A stretch of DNA of 60,143 bases from Flavobacterium columnare NBRC 100251 = ATCC 23463 (GTDB lineage Bacteria > Bacteroidota > Bacteroidia > Flavobacteriales > Flavobacteriaceae), in assembly GCF_002530675.1 (NCBI RefSeq), contig NZ_PCMX01000006.1:1-60143 (forward strand), in the 5' to 3' direction. The notes under the pieces are model-generated. The model saw only the letters and a list, made by a program, of their open reading frames with translations. It made no database searches and was not told the origin of the DNA. Of this stretch, positions 1 through 8,922 are shown piece after piece; position 1 is the first letter of the stretch, and the number at the start of each line of letters is the position of its first letter. Made by a program: the position numbers and the translations under genes.

Positions 1-177
1 AAAAAAAACTCTTGCTAAAATATTTTTAATTTAATTTTTCTTAATTTATAGCAAAATTTTTAATAAAAAACCTTTTTATTTCAACAAAATAAAAAAATAT
101 CGGCTTTTAAGCGAAAAAAAATACATATTTCACAACAAAAGATATTATTTTTTTTAACTTAGCAAGAAAAAAAGGTA

Positions 178-1245
178 ATGAGCTTACAAACTATAAGTGA
201 CATTGAAATAATTAAGAGCACTTCTTCCAAAATTAATCAAATTGATTTTGATGCTTTAACTTTTGGTAGTGTATTTACAGATCACATGCTTGTTTGTGAT
301 TACAGGAATGGTTCTTGGGAAAAACCTACCATTCAACCTTACCAACCTTTTACATTAGATCCTTCTGCAAAAGTCTTTCATTACGGACAAGCTATTTTTG
401 AAGGTATGAAGGCTTATAAGGCAGAGGACAATTCGGTTTGGTTATTCCGCCCACAAGAAAACCATATTCGCATGAATAAATCAGCTGTACGTATGTGTAT
501 GCCTGAGGTTCCAGAATTTATTTTTATAGATGCTTTAAAAGAATTGCTAAAAATTGATGAGGCTTGGATTGAAAAAGGAATAGGTAATACCCTTTATATT
601 CGACCATTTATGATAGCTATAGGTAGTGGAGTGATTGCACAACCTTCTTCTCAATATCGTTTTTGCGTTATTCTATCACCAGCTAGAGCTTATTATTCAG
701 GCGATGTGAAAGTAATGATTGCTGATTATTACAGTAGAGCTGCTAATGGAGGAATAGGTGCAGCAAAAGCTGCTGGGAATTATTCTGGGCAATTTTACCC
801 TACTAAACTTGCAAATGAAGCTGGGTTTCAGCAAATAATTTGGACTGATGATGCTACACACACACAACTAGAAGAATGCGGTACAATGAATGTGTTTTTT
901 AGAATTAACAACACATTACTTACAGCCCCCACTAGCGATCGTATCTTGGATGGAATAACTCGTAAAACCTTAATTACCTTAGCTGAAAGTAAAGGTATAC
1001 AAGTAATGGTACGTCCAGTATTTGTTTCTGAATTAATTGAAGCAGCAAAAGACGGTAGTTTACTTGAAATTTTTGGAGCGGGTACTGCAGCTGTTGTAAG
1101 CCCTATAAAAGGTTTTCAATACAAAGAAGAATATTACGAACTGCCTACTATTGACAATTCTTATGCAAAACAATTAAAAGAATCACTAACTTTTATTCAG
1201 CATAAAGTAACTAATGATCCTTTTGGATGGACTGTTAAGATCTAA
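178..1245 (+). CDS. ilvE: Branched-chain amino acid aminotransferase
   Basis: A 355-residue fold-type IV PLP aminotransferase. It catalyses the reversible transfer of amino groups between leucine, isoleucine or valine and 2-oxoglutarate in the cytoplasm, the last step of branched-chain amino acid synthesis. The catalytic lysine is probably Lys197, in the segment GAAKAAGNYSG. The cofactor-site motif EECGTMN lies at residues 232-238, and the early motif FEGMKAY fits group II enzymes, whose usual length is about 350-360. The ATG follows an A-rich stretch with no strong Shine-Dalgarno, as is normal in Bacteroidota. The gene stands alone and ends at a hairpin terminator just downstream. Family assignment is secure. 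Confidence 0.95.
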   Translation: MSLQTISDIEIIKSTSSKINQIDFDALTFGSVFTDHMLVCDYRNGSWEKPTIQPYQPFTLDPSAKVFHYGQAIFEGMKAYKAEDNSVWLFRPQENHIRMNKSAVRMCMPEVPEFIFIDALKELLKIDEAWIEKGIGNTLYIRPFMIAIGSGVIAQPSSQYRFCVILSPARAYYSGDVKVMIADYYSRAANGGIGAAKAAGNYSGQFYPTKLANEAGFQQIIWTDDATHTQLEECGTMNVFFRINNTLLTAPTSDRILDGITRKTLITLAESKGIQVMVRPVFVSELIEAAKDGSLLEIFGAGTAAVVSPIKGFQYKEEYYELPTIDNSYAKQLKESLTFIQHKVTNDPFGWTVKI

Positions 1246-1288
1246 TTGCTTATTATGTAAGTCTTTCTTTTAAATTTAAATAAATCAT

Positions 1289-1340
1289 ACCTCCTGTTTT
1301 TTAAAAATTAGATATCTTTAAAAAGCAGGGGGTCGTTTTT
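1289..1340 (+). terminator. Hairpin terminator after ilvE
   Basis: Arms at 1289-1305 and 1317-1333 are nearly complementary (acctcctg with cagggggt, plus an A/T extension) and are followed by a T-run at 1335-1340. It ends the ilvE transcript. Confidence 0.65.
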
Positions 1341-1446
1341 TAAGGTATTTGATTTCTTTTCTAGTGTTTTATATTCTATTTTTGTTTAGAAATATATACA
1401 AGTATTAGTTAACTCTTCTTTTTTGGAACCTTTTTACTGTGGTAAC

Positions 1447-2565
1447 TTACAAAGATCTACTAAAAGTACATCTTCTTTTCGTAATTATAGGATTAAAGTT
1501 TTTCCAAAGATTTTGTATCGCTACATTTTCTTCTAGTTCAGGTGTCCTGATGCATTTAGTTACCCCTCTTTTAGTAAAAACCTTGTGATACTCTTCAAAT
1601 ATAACCGCTGTTACTCCCTTGCTTTGGTATTCAGGTGCTATTCCTATTAAGTAAAAAACGGCTTCCTTATTATTTTTCTTTGCTTGAAGCATTTTTAAAA
1701 AACCAAAAGGAAAAAGTTTTCCTTTTATTGCTTGTTGAGCTGGAGCATAATTAGGCATAACAATAGCAAAAGCAATAATATTTCCATTTGCATCCTCTAC
1801 AAATTTTATATATTCAGGATTCACAAAGGGGATGTATTTTTTCTTAAAATAGTCAATCTGATCTTTAGTAATAACAACAAATGACTGAAGTTTCACGTAT
1901 GACTGATTAAACAATTCAAACATTCGATCTACATAGGGTTCTATTTCTTTTGTATTAGTAAAATTTATAGATTTAAAACCGTAACGTTTTTTTACAAGAT
2001 CCGAGGCTTTTTTTATGGGTTCATAAGGAACCCCATCAAAACTAAATTCACTTTCTATGTATTTTTTTTCCACCTGAAAGCCTAATTTTTCAAAATGGTT
2101 TATATAATACGGTTGTGTATGCCAGCCTATAGCAGTACTCAACTGATCAAATCCTGTGGTAAGAAATCCTACTTTATCTAAATTAGAAAATCCCATAGGT
2201 CCTTCTATATGATCCATTTGTTTTTTGGTCCCTAATTCTGTTACTTTTTCAATTAATAGCTTGGTAACTTCTATATCATCAATAGCTTCAAACCAACCAA
2301 AACGTGTTTTTTTTCTACTTAATTGTTCTACTTCGTCCCAATTAATTATGGCCGCTACACGTCCTACTATTGTATTGTTTGAATAAGCTAGATAAAAGTA
2401 GGCTTCTGCATTTTTAAAAATGGGATTTTTCTTTTTATCAAAGGTTTCCATTTCATCACTAATTAATGGTGGTACCCAATAGGGGTTGTTTTTATATAAT
2501 TGAAATGGAAATTTTATAAATTCCTTTAGTTGTTTTTTTGTTTTAGCTTCAATAATTGTTATCAT
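1447..2565 (-). CDS. GNAT-like acyltransferase family protein
   Basis: A 372-residue soluble protein resembling a conserved Bacteroidota family with a GNAT (N-acetyltransferase) fold. The N-terminal part has the motif NPYWVPPL, followed by an acetyltransferase-like beta-alpha core. A second GNAT-like segment in the C-terminal half contains IGIAPEYQSKGV, which resembles the acetyl-CoA-binding loop (Q/R-x-x-G-x-G/A) but is imperfect. There is no signal peptide or membrane segment. Its substrate is unknown. The ATG lies 12 bp downstream of the stop of the neighbouring frameshifted gene, so both were probably cotranscribed from upstream. Some databases may label relatives of this family with unrelated enzyme names. 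Confidence 0.6.
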   Translation of the reverse strand: MITIIEAKTKKQLKEFIKFPFQLYKNNPYWVPPLISDEMETFDKKKNPIFKNAEAYFYLAYSNNTIVGRVAAIINWDEVEQLSRKKTRFGWFEAIDDIEVTKLLIEKVTELGTKKQMDHIEGPMGFSNLDKVGFLTTGFDQLSTAIGWHTQPYYINHFEKLGFQVEKKYIESEFSFDGVPYEPIKKASDLVKKRYGFKSINFTNTKEIEPYVDRMFELFNQSYVKLQSFVVITKDQIDYFKKKYIPFVNPEYIKFVEDANGNIIAFAIVMPNYAPAQQAIKGKLFPFGFLKMLQAKKNNKEAVFYLIGIAPEYQSKGVTAVIFEEYHKVFTKRGVTKCIRTPELEENVAIQNLWKNFNPIITKRRCTFSRSL

Positions 2566-2577
2566 ATATAAAACCGC

Positions 2578-3644
2578 TTAGTTACCTGAATCTTCTAAAT
2601 CATCAACACGTTTTTTCTTTTCTTCTACAGGCTTTACTTCTTCTATTTTATTTTTTTCGTTTTTTCGTTTTTGTTTTTCTGCTTTTTCAGCGGCTTTATC
2701 TAATTCTTCTTCTGACAAAATACCTTTTTTTGATTTTCTTTTTTCTTCTTTTTTAACTTCTTTAACCTCTTTGCCGTTTTTAATTTTTGGATCTTGATGC
2801 TTTTTATCAAATCGCCAAGAAACTCCCAATCCTCCATATAATAAATCAGGTGTGCTTTTTATATTTTTACTAATAGAAGCGTCTAATTGGAGGTTTTTAT
2901 TTAACAAATAAGTTACCCCTGTAGTAAAAATACCATCTGAGTAATAATTCCCTTTAATTCCTTTATTTTCAAGCATTGCGGACCATTTTTCGTTAATCCC
3001 ATAGGTTACAGTTATTACATAACCATAATTAAATGCTTTGGAAATAATTTTATCGGCAAAAAAGTTAGTCACGATTACCCATCTTCTATCCAGATGATGC
3101 TGTGTAATCAAAACTGCTTTAGGAGAAAAAGCTAATTCATCTGGTATGGCATAATCATTATTCATAGTATAATTTACACCTACATATCCTGATATAGCAG
3201 GGATTAATCGTTTCCAATCAAATTTATGATTGGCCCTCCAACTATATATGTTAGGTTTTTTTTCACCTTTTTTAAATGGATCATAAAAAAGATATTTGGC
3301 TCCTAGGTTGTTTGACGTAAACCCTTTCTATTCTTATTAAAGATTCCAGCAGTATAGTGATCTATTTGATATTGCAAATCAAGAGATACCTCTAATTGTT
3401 CTTTTAAAAGTCCGTAACGAGTGGTTAAGTCTGCTCCAAAACCATTGGCCTCATAATTTAATACTGAATGTGATTCGTTAGCATAGTATAAACCTCCTTC
3501 TATCTGCAAAACGTTTTTCCCAACCGAAAAAGCACCTGCTGAATTACCGGGTCTATTGGTATTAATTTCATCTGTATATTGCGCAATTATCTGATTAGAA
3601 ACGACTAAACAAAGCGCTATAAATAAATATTTGATTTGCTTCAT
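2578..3644 (-). pseudogene. Frameshifted outer-membrane-type (transporter) protein gene
   Basis: Two same-strand reading frames make one gene. The first, 3644-3303, begins with a signal peptide (MKQIKYLFIALCLVVSNQIIAQ) and encodes 113 residues rich in alternating beta-strand pattern. It stops at TAG in the context RQTT-stop. The second frame is open from about 3305 down to 2578 and continues the homologous text (LGAKYLFYDPFKK, then the strands). Adding one base at about 3303-3306 would give a single protein of 355 residues. The product looks like the Bacteroidota putative outer-membrane transporter family related to phenol-degradation porins. The C-terminus is an unusual lysine/glutamate-rich tail. 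The break is not in a homopolymer, so a real pseudogene or a sequencing error are both possible. Confidence 0.7.
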
Positions 3645-3785
3645 GACCTATATTCTATAGTTTCAAAAGTACTATTTTATTTTAAAGAAAAAAGATTTTT
3701 TAAAACAAGGCTCTTAAATTATGATAGTATTTCTAATTCTGCTAAAAAATAAGTTAAAACCGTTCAAACGTGTAATGAATCTTTT

Positions 3786-3793
3786 TATTTTTG
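3786..3793 (+). promoter_or_regulatory. Promoter -7 box for the DUF4834 gene
   Basis: TATTTTTG matches the Bacteroidota -7 consensus TAnnTTTG. It ends 14 bp before the ATG at 3808 and lies inside the longer reading frame that begins at 3721, so it argues for the 3808 start. No clear TTG box is seen about 20 bp upstream. Confidence 0.45.
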
Positions 3794-3807
3794 AAAAAAA
3801 AATAAAA

Positions 3808-4080
3808 ATGCAAGAGGCTTCTATATCTGGTTTATTCAAGACCATTATTTACATTTTAGGTTTTTATTATCTGATAAAAATTCTAAGTCGTATTTTTCTA
3901 CCGATCATCATGCGAAAAGTGATGGACAAAGCTCAAGAAAACCTTAATCGTCAGTATCAAAAGGGAAACTTTGAACAATCTGAACAAGAAACAACCTATA
4001 GACAGGAGGGATCTAATCGGGATTTCAAAAAACCAACGAAACAAGTAGGCGAATATGTGGATTATGAAGAAGTAGAATAG
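3808..4080 (+). CDS. DUF4834 family small membrane protein
   Basis: A 90-residue protein matching the DUF4834 family of Flavobacteriia. Residues about 7-30 form one hydrophobic membrane segment (GLFKTIIYILGFYYLIKIL). After it comes a basic helix, then a glutamine/glutamate-rich polar tail ending in the typical GEYVDYEEVE. I place the start at 3808 rather than the longer 3721, because family members start with MQ-x-A-S and a promoter-like box lies within the extra upstream codons. The function is unknown; it probably sits in the inner membrane with a cytoplasmic tail. Confidence 0.75.
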   Translation: MQEASISGLFKTIIYILGFYYLIKILSRIFLPIIMRKVMDKAQENLNRQYQKGNFEQSEQETTYRQEGSNRDFKKPTKQVGEYVDYEEVE

Positions 4081-4335
4081 ATTTTACTATTTTTAATATT
4101 GGATGTTATACATATATAATTAACACGTTTTCTTTTAACGATCCCATAAATTGGACTAATAGGCTGGAATTGCTTAAAACCATAGGCTTTTATTGTTTCT
4201 TTATACAAACGGATTAAGACTTGCCTTGGAAATATAGTTAATGAATATTAGCAATAAGTTTGGTTAAATGAATTTCTAACCCCAAAAATCTAAAATTTTA
4301 CTATCTTCACGCCTTATTTTGATTGACTTTCATTT

Positions 4336-6759
4336 ATGAATAATTTAAAACGTTTTTATCCGCACGCACTAGCCATTATAGGTTTTGTACTGATTGCTAT
4401 TATCTATTTTTATCCTGTTTTAAGTGGTAAAAAAATTCTGCAATCTGATATTGTTCAATATACGGCAATGGCTAAAGAACAAAATGATTTTAGGGCACAA
4501 TACAACGAGGAACCTTATTGGACTAATAGTGCTTTTGGAGGAATGCCTACTTATCAATTAGGTGCTAATTATCCACATAATTATATTAAGAAAGTTGATT
4601 CTATTGTACGCTTTTTACCTAGACCAGCTGATTATTTGTTCCTTTATTTTCTTGGTTTTTATGTTTTATTAATGGCATTAAGAGTAAAACCATTAAAAGC
4701 TTTTTTTGGTGCATTGGCTTTTGGTTTTTCTACCTATTTAATCATTATCTTAGGAGTTGGGCATAATGCAAAAGCTCATGCAATTGCTTATATGCCTATG
4801 GTAGTAGCTGGTGTATTAATGGTTTTTCAGAAAAGATGGATTATTGGTGGAGTTCTAACAATGATTGCTGCAGCATTGGAACTTAATGCCAATCACTTTC
4901 AAATGACCTATTATTTATTCATTTTCTTATTGGTTTTAACTGCTTATTATGTTTACAAAGCTATCAAAGAAAATGATTTAAAAGAATTAATCTATAGTTT
5001 TGGAATATTTGCAGTAGCAGGCGTTGTTTCAATTGGAGTAAATGCAACGGGTATATTAGCTACTCAAGAATATGCTAAGGAGAGTACACGTGGTAAAAAT
5101 GAATTAACTTTTAGCCCTAATGGCAAAAAAAATAATGCTGAAACCTCTATGACTTACGATTATATAACTGAGTATAGTTATGGATTAGCCGAAAGTTTAA
5201 ATTTAATATCCCCTAGAATTTTCGGGGGTTCTAATAGCGAAAATATAGGAACCAAATCAGCTATGTATAACTTCGTTTTATCGCAAGAAGTTCCTGAGGA
5301 TCAAGCTAAAGAAATAGTAAAAGGATTGCCTACTTATTGGGGAGATCAACCCATAGTTGCGGCTCCTGCATATATAGGTGCTATTGTGTTCTTTTTGGCT
5401 GTTTTGGCTTTATTTATTGATAAGAGAAACATTAAATATGCTTTTCTAACAGGTGCTATCGTTTCATTAGTCCTATCATGGGGCAAAAATTTTCCTTTAT
5501 TAACGGATTTTTTCATCTATCATGTTCCTTTTTATGATAAATTTAGAGCAGTATCTTCTATACAAGTGGTTTTAGAACTTTGTATGCCTGTGTTGGCTGT
5601 ATTAGGACTACAGGCTTATTTTATATCTGAAGAAAAAGAACAAAAAGAAGGTCTTATGAAAGCTAGTTTGTTCAGCATAGGAACGCTTTTATTAATATTA
5701 CTTTCTAAGTCGTTATTTAGTTTTTCAGGTTCAGGAGATAGTTATTTCATTGATTCTTATGGCCCTGGATTTGTTGATGCTTTAAAAGAAGATAGAAAAG
5801 CACTTTTTACATCGGACTTATTACGTTCCATGGTTTTAATCCTATTAACTGCTGGAACATTGTTTTTAAGTTTTAAAAAGACTATTTCTCATAAAGCAGC
5901 CACTTGGGTTGTAGGTTTATTAATGGTAACTGATTTATTTTTGATTGCTAAAAATTATGTAAATTCATCGGATTTTGTTAATGCTTCTGAAGTAGATACC
6001 CCTTTTATCATGGCTCCTTTTGATGAGGCCATCTTACAAGACAAATCGCATTACAGAGTTTTTGAAGTTTCTCAAAATGTAATGAGTGATCCTCGTGCAT
6101 CCTATTTTCATAAATCTATCGGAGGATATCATGCTGCTAAACCAAGAAGAATGCAAGAGCTTTTTGATTATCAAATTGCAAAAAACAATATAGAAGTATT
6201 AAATATGCTCAATGTAAAATATTTAATACAAAAAAATGAAAAAGGAGAACAATTTCCTATTCGTAATCAACAAGCAAATGGTAATGCTTGGTTTGTAAAA
6301 TCAATTAAATTTGTTAAATCAGCAGATGAAGAAATGAAGTCTTTAAACAACTTTAATTCAAAATCGGTGGCTATTTTAAATACCATTTCTGAAAAAAATC
6401 AACAATTTAAAGAGGCTAAAACGATTTCAAACGAAAATGCTAAGATTACATTACAATCATACAAATCGAATGATTTAAAATACGAGTCCGTAAATCCAAA
6501 AAATGGTTTTGCGGTATTTTCTGAAATGTATTATGGCAAAGGTTGGAATGCTTATATAGATGGAAAATTAGTTGATCATTATCGTGTAGATTATATTCTA
6601 AGAGGCTTGCCTATTCCTGCGGGTAAACATAGTATAGAATTTAAGTTTGAACCTCAAGTTGTAAAAACAGGTAGCATTATAGCATTGGTAAGCTTCATTT
6701 TAATGATAGGACTTATCATAGGGGGTATTTATTTAATTAAAAAGAAATCAATAAACTGA
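4336..6759 (+). CDS. YfhO-type multispanning membrane protein
   Basis: An 807-residue polytopic membrane protein of the YfhO family. There are about a dozen hydrophobic helices between residues 10 and 540, then a soluble periplasmic region of about 230 residues (about 545-775), then a last helix near residue 780. Conserved features include the early loop SDIVQYTAMAKEQ and WTNSAFGGMPTYQLG, typical of Bacteroidota YfhO proteins. The Gram-positive namesake is a membrane protein linked to glycosylation of cell-wall polymers and is related in layout to GT-C glycosyltransferases. By inference this one may transfer sugars from a lipid carrier. It is first in a run with crcB and a glycosyltransferase; its stop codon overlaps the probable crcB start. 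Confidence 0.8.
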   Translation: MNNLKRFYPHALAIIGFVLIAIIYFYPVLSGKKILQSDIVQYTAMAKEQNDFRAQYNEEPYWTNSAFGGMPTYQLGANYPHNYIKKVDSIVRFLPRPADYLFLYFLGFYVLLMALRVKPLKAFFGALAFGFSTYLIIILGVGHNAKAHAIAYMPMVVAGVLMVFQKRWIIGGVLTMIAAALELNANHFQMTYYLFIFLLVLTAYYVYKAIKENDLKELIYSFGIFAVAGVVSIGVNATGILATQEYAKESTRGKNELTFSPNGKKNNAETSMTYDYITEYSYGLAESLNLISPRIFGGSNSENIGTKSAMYNFVLSQEVPEDQAKEIVKGLPTYWGDQPIVAAPAYIGAIVFFLAVLALFIDKRNIKYAFLTGAIVSLVLSWGKNFPLLTDFFIYHVPFYDKFRAVSSIQVVLELCMPVLAVLGLQAYFISEEKEQKEGLMKASLFSIGTLLLILLSKSLFSFSGSGDSYFIDSYGPGFVDALKEDRKALFTSDLLRSMVLILLTAGTLFLSFKKTISHKAATWVVGLLMVTDLFLIAKNYVNSSDFVNASEVDTPFIMAPFDEAILQDKSHYRVFEVSQNVMSDPRASYFHKSIGGYHAAKPRRMQELFDYQIAKNNIEVLNMLNVKYLIQKNEKGEQFPIRNQQANGNAWFVKSIKFVKSADEEMKSLNNFNSKSVAILNTISEKNQQFKEAKTISNENAKITLQSYKSNDLKYESVNPKNGFAVFSEMYYGKGWNAYIDGKLVDHYRVDYILRGLPIPAGKHSIEFKFEPQVVKTGSIIALVSFILMIGLIIGGIYLIKKKSIN

Positions 6760-7127
6760 AATCAATATTTTATATAGGACTTGGAGGAGGCATAGGTAGC
6801 ATTTTACGCTATCTAGCCTCTCTTTTTTTTAATCGGTTTGTTGTAAGTGGTTTTCCTACTGGAACTTTTATGGTAAACAGTATAGGTTGTTTTTTAATTG
6901 GCCTTTTTTTTGGTTATTTTGAAAAACAAATCTATCATACAACTGAATTGAGATTTTTTTTTATGACTGGAATTTGCGGTGGTTTTACTACATTTTCTAC
7001 CTTTTCTAATGAAACCATTCAACTATTACAAAATAATCAAATAGGAATTGCTTTCTTGTATACTTTTTTAAGTATAGCCCTTGGTTTTGGCATGACTTAC
7101 CTAGGTATTTATTTAGTAAAAAATTAG
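6756..7127 (+). CDS. crcB: Fluoride channel CrcB/Fluc (apparent CTG start)
   Basis: A small four-helix membrane protein of the CrcB/Fluc family, which exports fluoride as a dual-topology dimer. The first ATG in frame (6870) would give only 85 residues and lose helix 1. Extending upstream restores the N-terminal family signature GLGGGIGSILRY and gives 123 residues, the normal size. Later motifs are GTFMVNSIGCFLIGL and GFTTFSTFSNE, the latter carrying the phenylalanines and Ser/Thr of the fluoride path. The only suitable start is CTG at 6756, aligned exactly with the usual MK start and overlapping the yfhO stop as CTGA. Translation is probably coupled to yfhO. No fluoride riboswitch was recognised. 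Confidence 0.8.
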   Translation: MKSIFYIGLGGGIGSILRYLASLFFNRFVVSGFPTGTFMVNSIGCFLIGLFFGYFEKQIYHTTELRFFFMTGICGGFTTFSTFSNETIQLLQNNQIGIAFLYTFLSIALGFGMTYLGIYLVKN

Positions 7128-7152
7128 CCCTCTTTTTTAAAAAAGTATTGTA

Positions 7153-8427
7153 ATGAAAAAAGTATTAATCATAACTTATTATTGGCCTCCTGCTGGTGGC
7201 CCAGGCGTTCAAAGATGGTTGAAATTTGTAAAATATTTACCCGATTTCAATATTAAACCCATTGTATACATACCTGAAAACCCTACTTATCCTTTACTAG
7301 ATAAAAAGTTAATAGAAGAAGTGTCTTCTACTACAACCATCCTAAAAAGACCTATTATAGAACCTTATACATGGGCTTCTCTTTTTTCGAAAAATAGTAC
7401 CCAAAAAATAAGTTCAGGAATAATTCCTACACAAAAAAAACAGTCATTAATACAGAAACTATTGTTATGGATCAGAGGAAATGTATTTATTCCTGATGCA
7501 CGGGTTTTATGGGTAAACCCTTCTATTACTTATTTATCTGAGTACATACAACAAAATAATATAGATACTATAATTACCACAGGTCCTCCTCATAGCCTAC
7601 ACTTAATTGGATTAGGACTTAAGGAAAAACTAAATATCAAGTGGTTAGCTGATTTTAGAGATCCTTGGACAACTATTGGTTATCATAAAGCATTGAAATT
7701 AACTAAGAGTTCTGCTAAAAAACATAAAAAACTTGAACATAAAGTCATGAATGCGGCAGATGAACTAATTGTTACTAGTCCGACTACTAAAAAAGAATTT
7801 CAATCTATTACAACAAAACCTATACATATAATTACAAATGGTTATGATGTAGAAAGAATAAATAAACAGACTTTAGATAAAAAATTTTCATTGGCTCATA
7901 TAGGTTCTTTTCTATCCGATAGAAATCCTCAAATTTTGTGGCAGGTTTTAAAAGAGCTAACTACTGAAAATTTTATTTTTTCTAAGAATTTTGAATTAAA
8001 ATTAATTGGCGCAACTAGTCAGGAAGTTCTTAATTCTATAAAAGCATTTAATCTAGATTCGTTTGTAAATAATTTAGGCTATGTTTCCCATGAAGAAGCT
8101 ATTGCTCATCAACGGAAATCTCAAGTTTTACTTTTAATTGAAATAGACTCTGAAGATACAAAAAGTATTATTCCAGGGAAAGTTTTTGAATATATAGTTT
8201 CAGAACGACCAATAATAGCTATTGGTCCAAAAGATTCTGATTTTGCATCTATCATAACAGACACTAATACTGGTAGTTTTTTTACGTATAACGAAAAAGA
8301 AGCTCTTAAAGAAAAGATACTAGTGTATTTTAATACTTATTTAGAAAACAATTTAAAGGTATATGCTGTAGGATTGCAACACTATTCTCGTAAAAATTTA
8401 ACAAAAAAACTGGTTGATATTTTGTAA
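7153..8427 (+). CDS. Glycosyltransferase (GT4-like, GT-B fold)
   Basis: A 424-residue cytoplasmic glycosyltransferase. The N-terminus MKKVLIITYYWPPAGGPGVQ carries the glycine-rich loop typical of GT4-like acceptor domains. The C-terminal half holds a nucleotide-sugar-binding domain with GKVFEYIVSERPIIAIG, equivalent to the E-x7-E region of retaining GT-B enzymes. The donor and acceptor sugars cannot be told. It follows crcB by 25 bp and is probably in the yfhO transcript, which supports a role in surface polysaccharide or glycoprotein synthesis by inference only. The length is usual for the family. Confidence 0.8.
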   Translation: MKKVLIITYYWPPAGGPGVQRWLKFVKYLPDFNIKPIVYIPENPTYPLLDKKLIEEVSSTTTILKRPIIEPYTWASLFSKNSTQKISSGIIPTQKKQSLIQKLLLWIRGNVFIPDARVLWVNPSITYLSEYIQQNNIDTIITTGPPHSLHLIGLGLKEKLNIKWLADFRDPWTTIGYHKALKLTKSSAKKHKKLEHKVMNAADELIVTSPTTKKEFQSITTKPIHIITNGYDVERINKQTLDKKFSLAHIGSFLSDRNPQILWQVLKELTTENFIFSKNFELKLIGATSQEVLNSIKAFNLDSFVNNLGYVSHEEAIAHQRKSQVLLLIEIDSEDTKSIIPGKVFEYIVSERPIIAIGPKDSDFASIITDTNTGSFFTYNEKEALKEKILVYFNTYLENNLKVYAVGLQHYSRKNLTKKLVDIL

Positions 8428-8550
8428 GGTGTTTTAGAAAAAATACTCTAATTTTTTTTAAAGGGCAGTTTTGGGCGTAATGTGTGAAAATAGTACTTAA
8501 AAATATTTCAAATTCAAATAAAATAGAAGAAGGTGTTTGAAAAATAAAAA

Positions 8551-8607
8551 CACAACCGCTGATCATGTCACTTCTCCTATCGTTGACGTGACATGACCAG
8601 CGTTGTG
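8551..8607. repeat. Long inverted repeat (hairpin)
   Basis: Arms at 8551-8571 and 8588-8607 pair with one bulge and one mismatch (arm core GCTGATCATGTCAC against GTGACATGACCAGC), around a 16-base loop. It lies between two convergent genes. There is no T-run directly after it, so it is either a structured repeat or a weak terminator. Confidence 0.6.
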
Positions 8608-8685
8608 CGATGTGATTTACTTCGCCTGTTCCTTTAGTCGAAGGACCAGATTACCCCCTTTTCAGACAGCCCTTCTTTGTTTTAT

Positions 8686-8800
8686 CCCAGATTCCGTGTT
8701 AGGCCCTTATTATAGATGAAAACAATGTATCTAAAACTAAATCCATACGAAAATTTTTCTTGCATCATTTTCGTTACAAAATCTAACACATAATCCGAAT
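8686..8800. repeat. Dispersed palindromic repeat, copy A
   Basis: The left end is cccagattccgtgttagg (8686-8703). The right end is tctaacacataatccgaa (8782-8799), roughly its reverse complement. The same ends recur at 13161, 19625, 33114 and 48736. Confidence 0.55.
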
Positions 8801-8859
8801 GTTTGTAAAAAACAACAATTCTTTTAATTATTTTATAGAAGATATTGGTTTAACCCATA

Positions 8860-8896
8860 AAAAAAGTTGTTCTTATTTTCAGAGAACAACTTTTTT
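8860..8896 (-). terminator. Terminator of the amino acid permease gene
   Basis: An AGTTGTTCT / AGAACAACT stem is flanked by A6 on one side and T6 on the other, so it can work on both strands. It lies 26 bp past the permease stop codon on the minus strand. Confidence 0.8.
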
Positions 8897-8922
8897 GTAC
8901 ATTTAAATATTTTTTTATGTTT

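Larger units (their letters stand above)
8428..8922. other. 495-bp gap between convergent genes, with repeats and a terminator
   Basis: No gene is seen in this gap. It contains a long imperfect hairpin (8551-8607), one copy of the dispersed palindromic repeat (8686-8800) and a terminator for the permease (8860-8896). Confidence 0.7.

Noticed and set aside
2556..2756. Phe/Leu-rich plus-strand frame of 66 codons
   Set aside because: It is antisense to the Lys/Glu-rich tail of the outer-membrane gene, which produces Phe/Leu runs by complement.
6870..7127. crcB as an 85-residue protein starting at ATG 6870
   Set aside because: It would lack the first membrane helix and the GGGxGSxxRY motif, both essential in the family.
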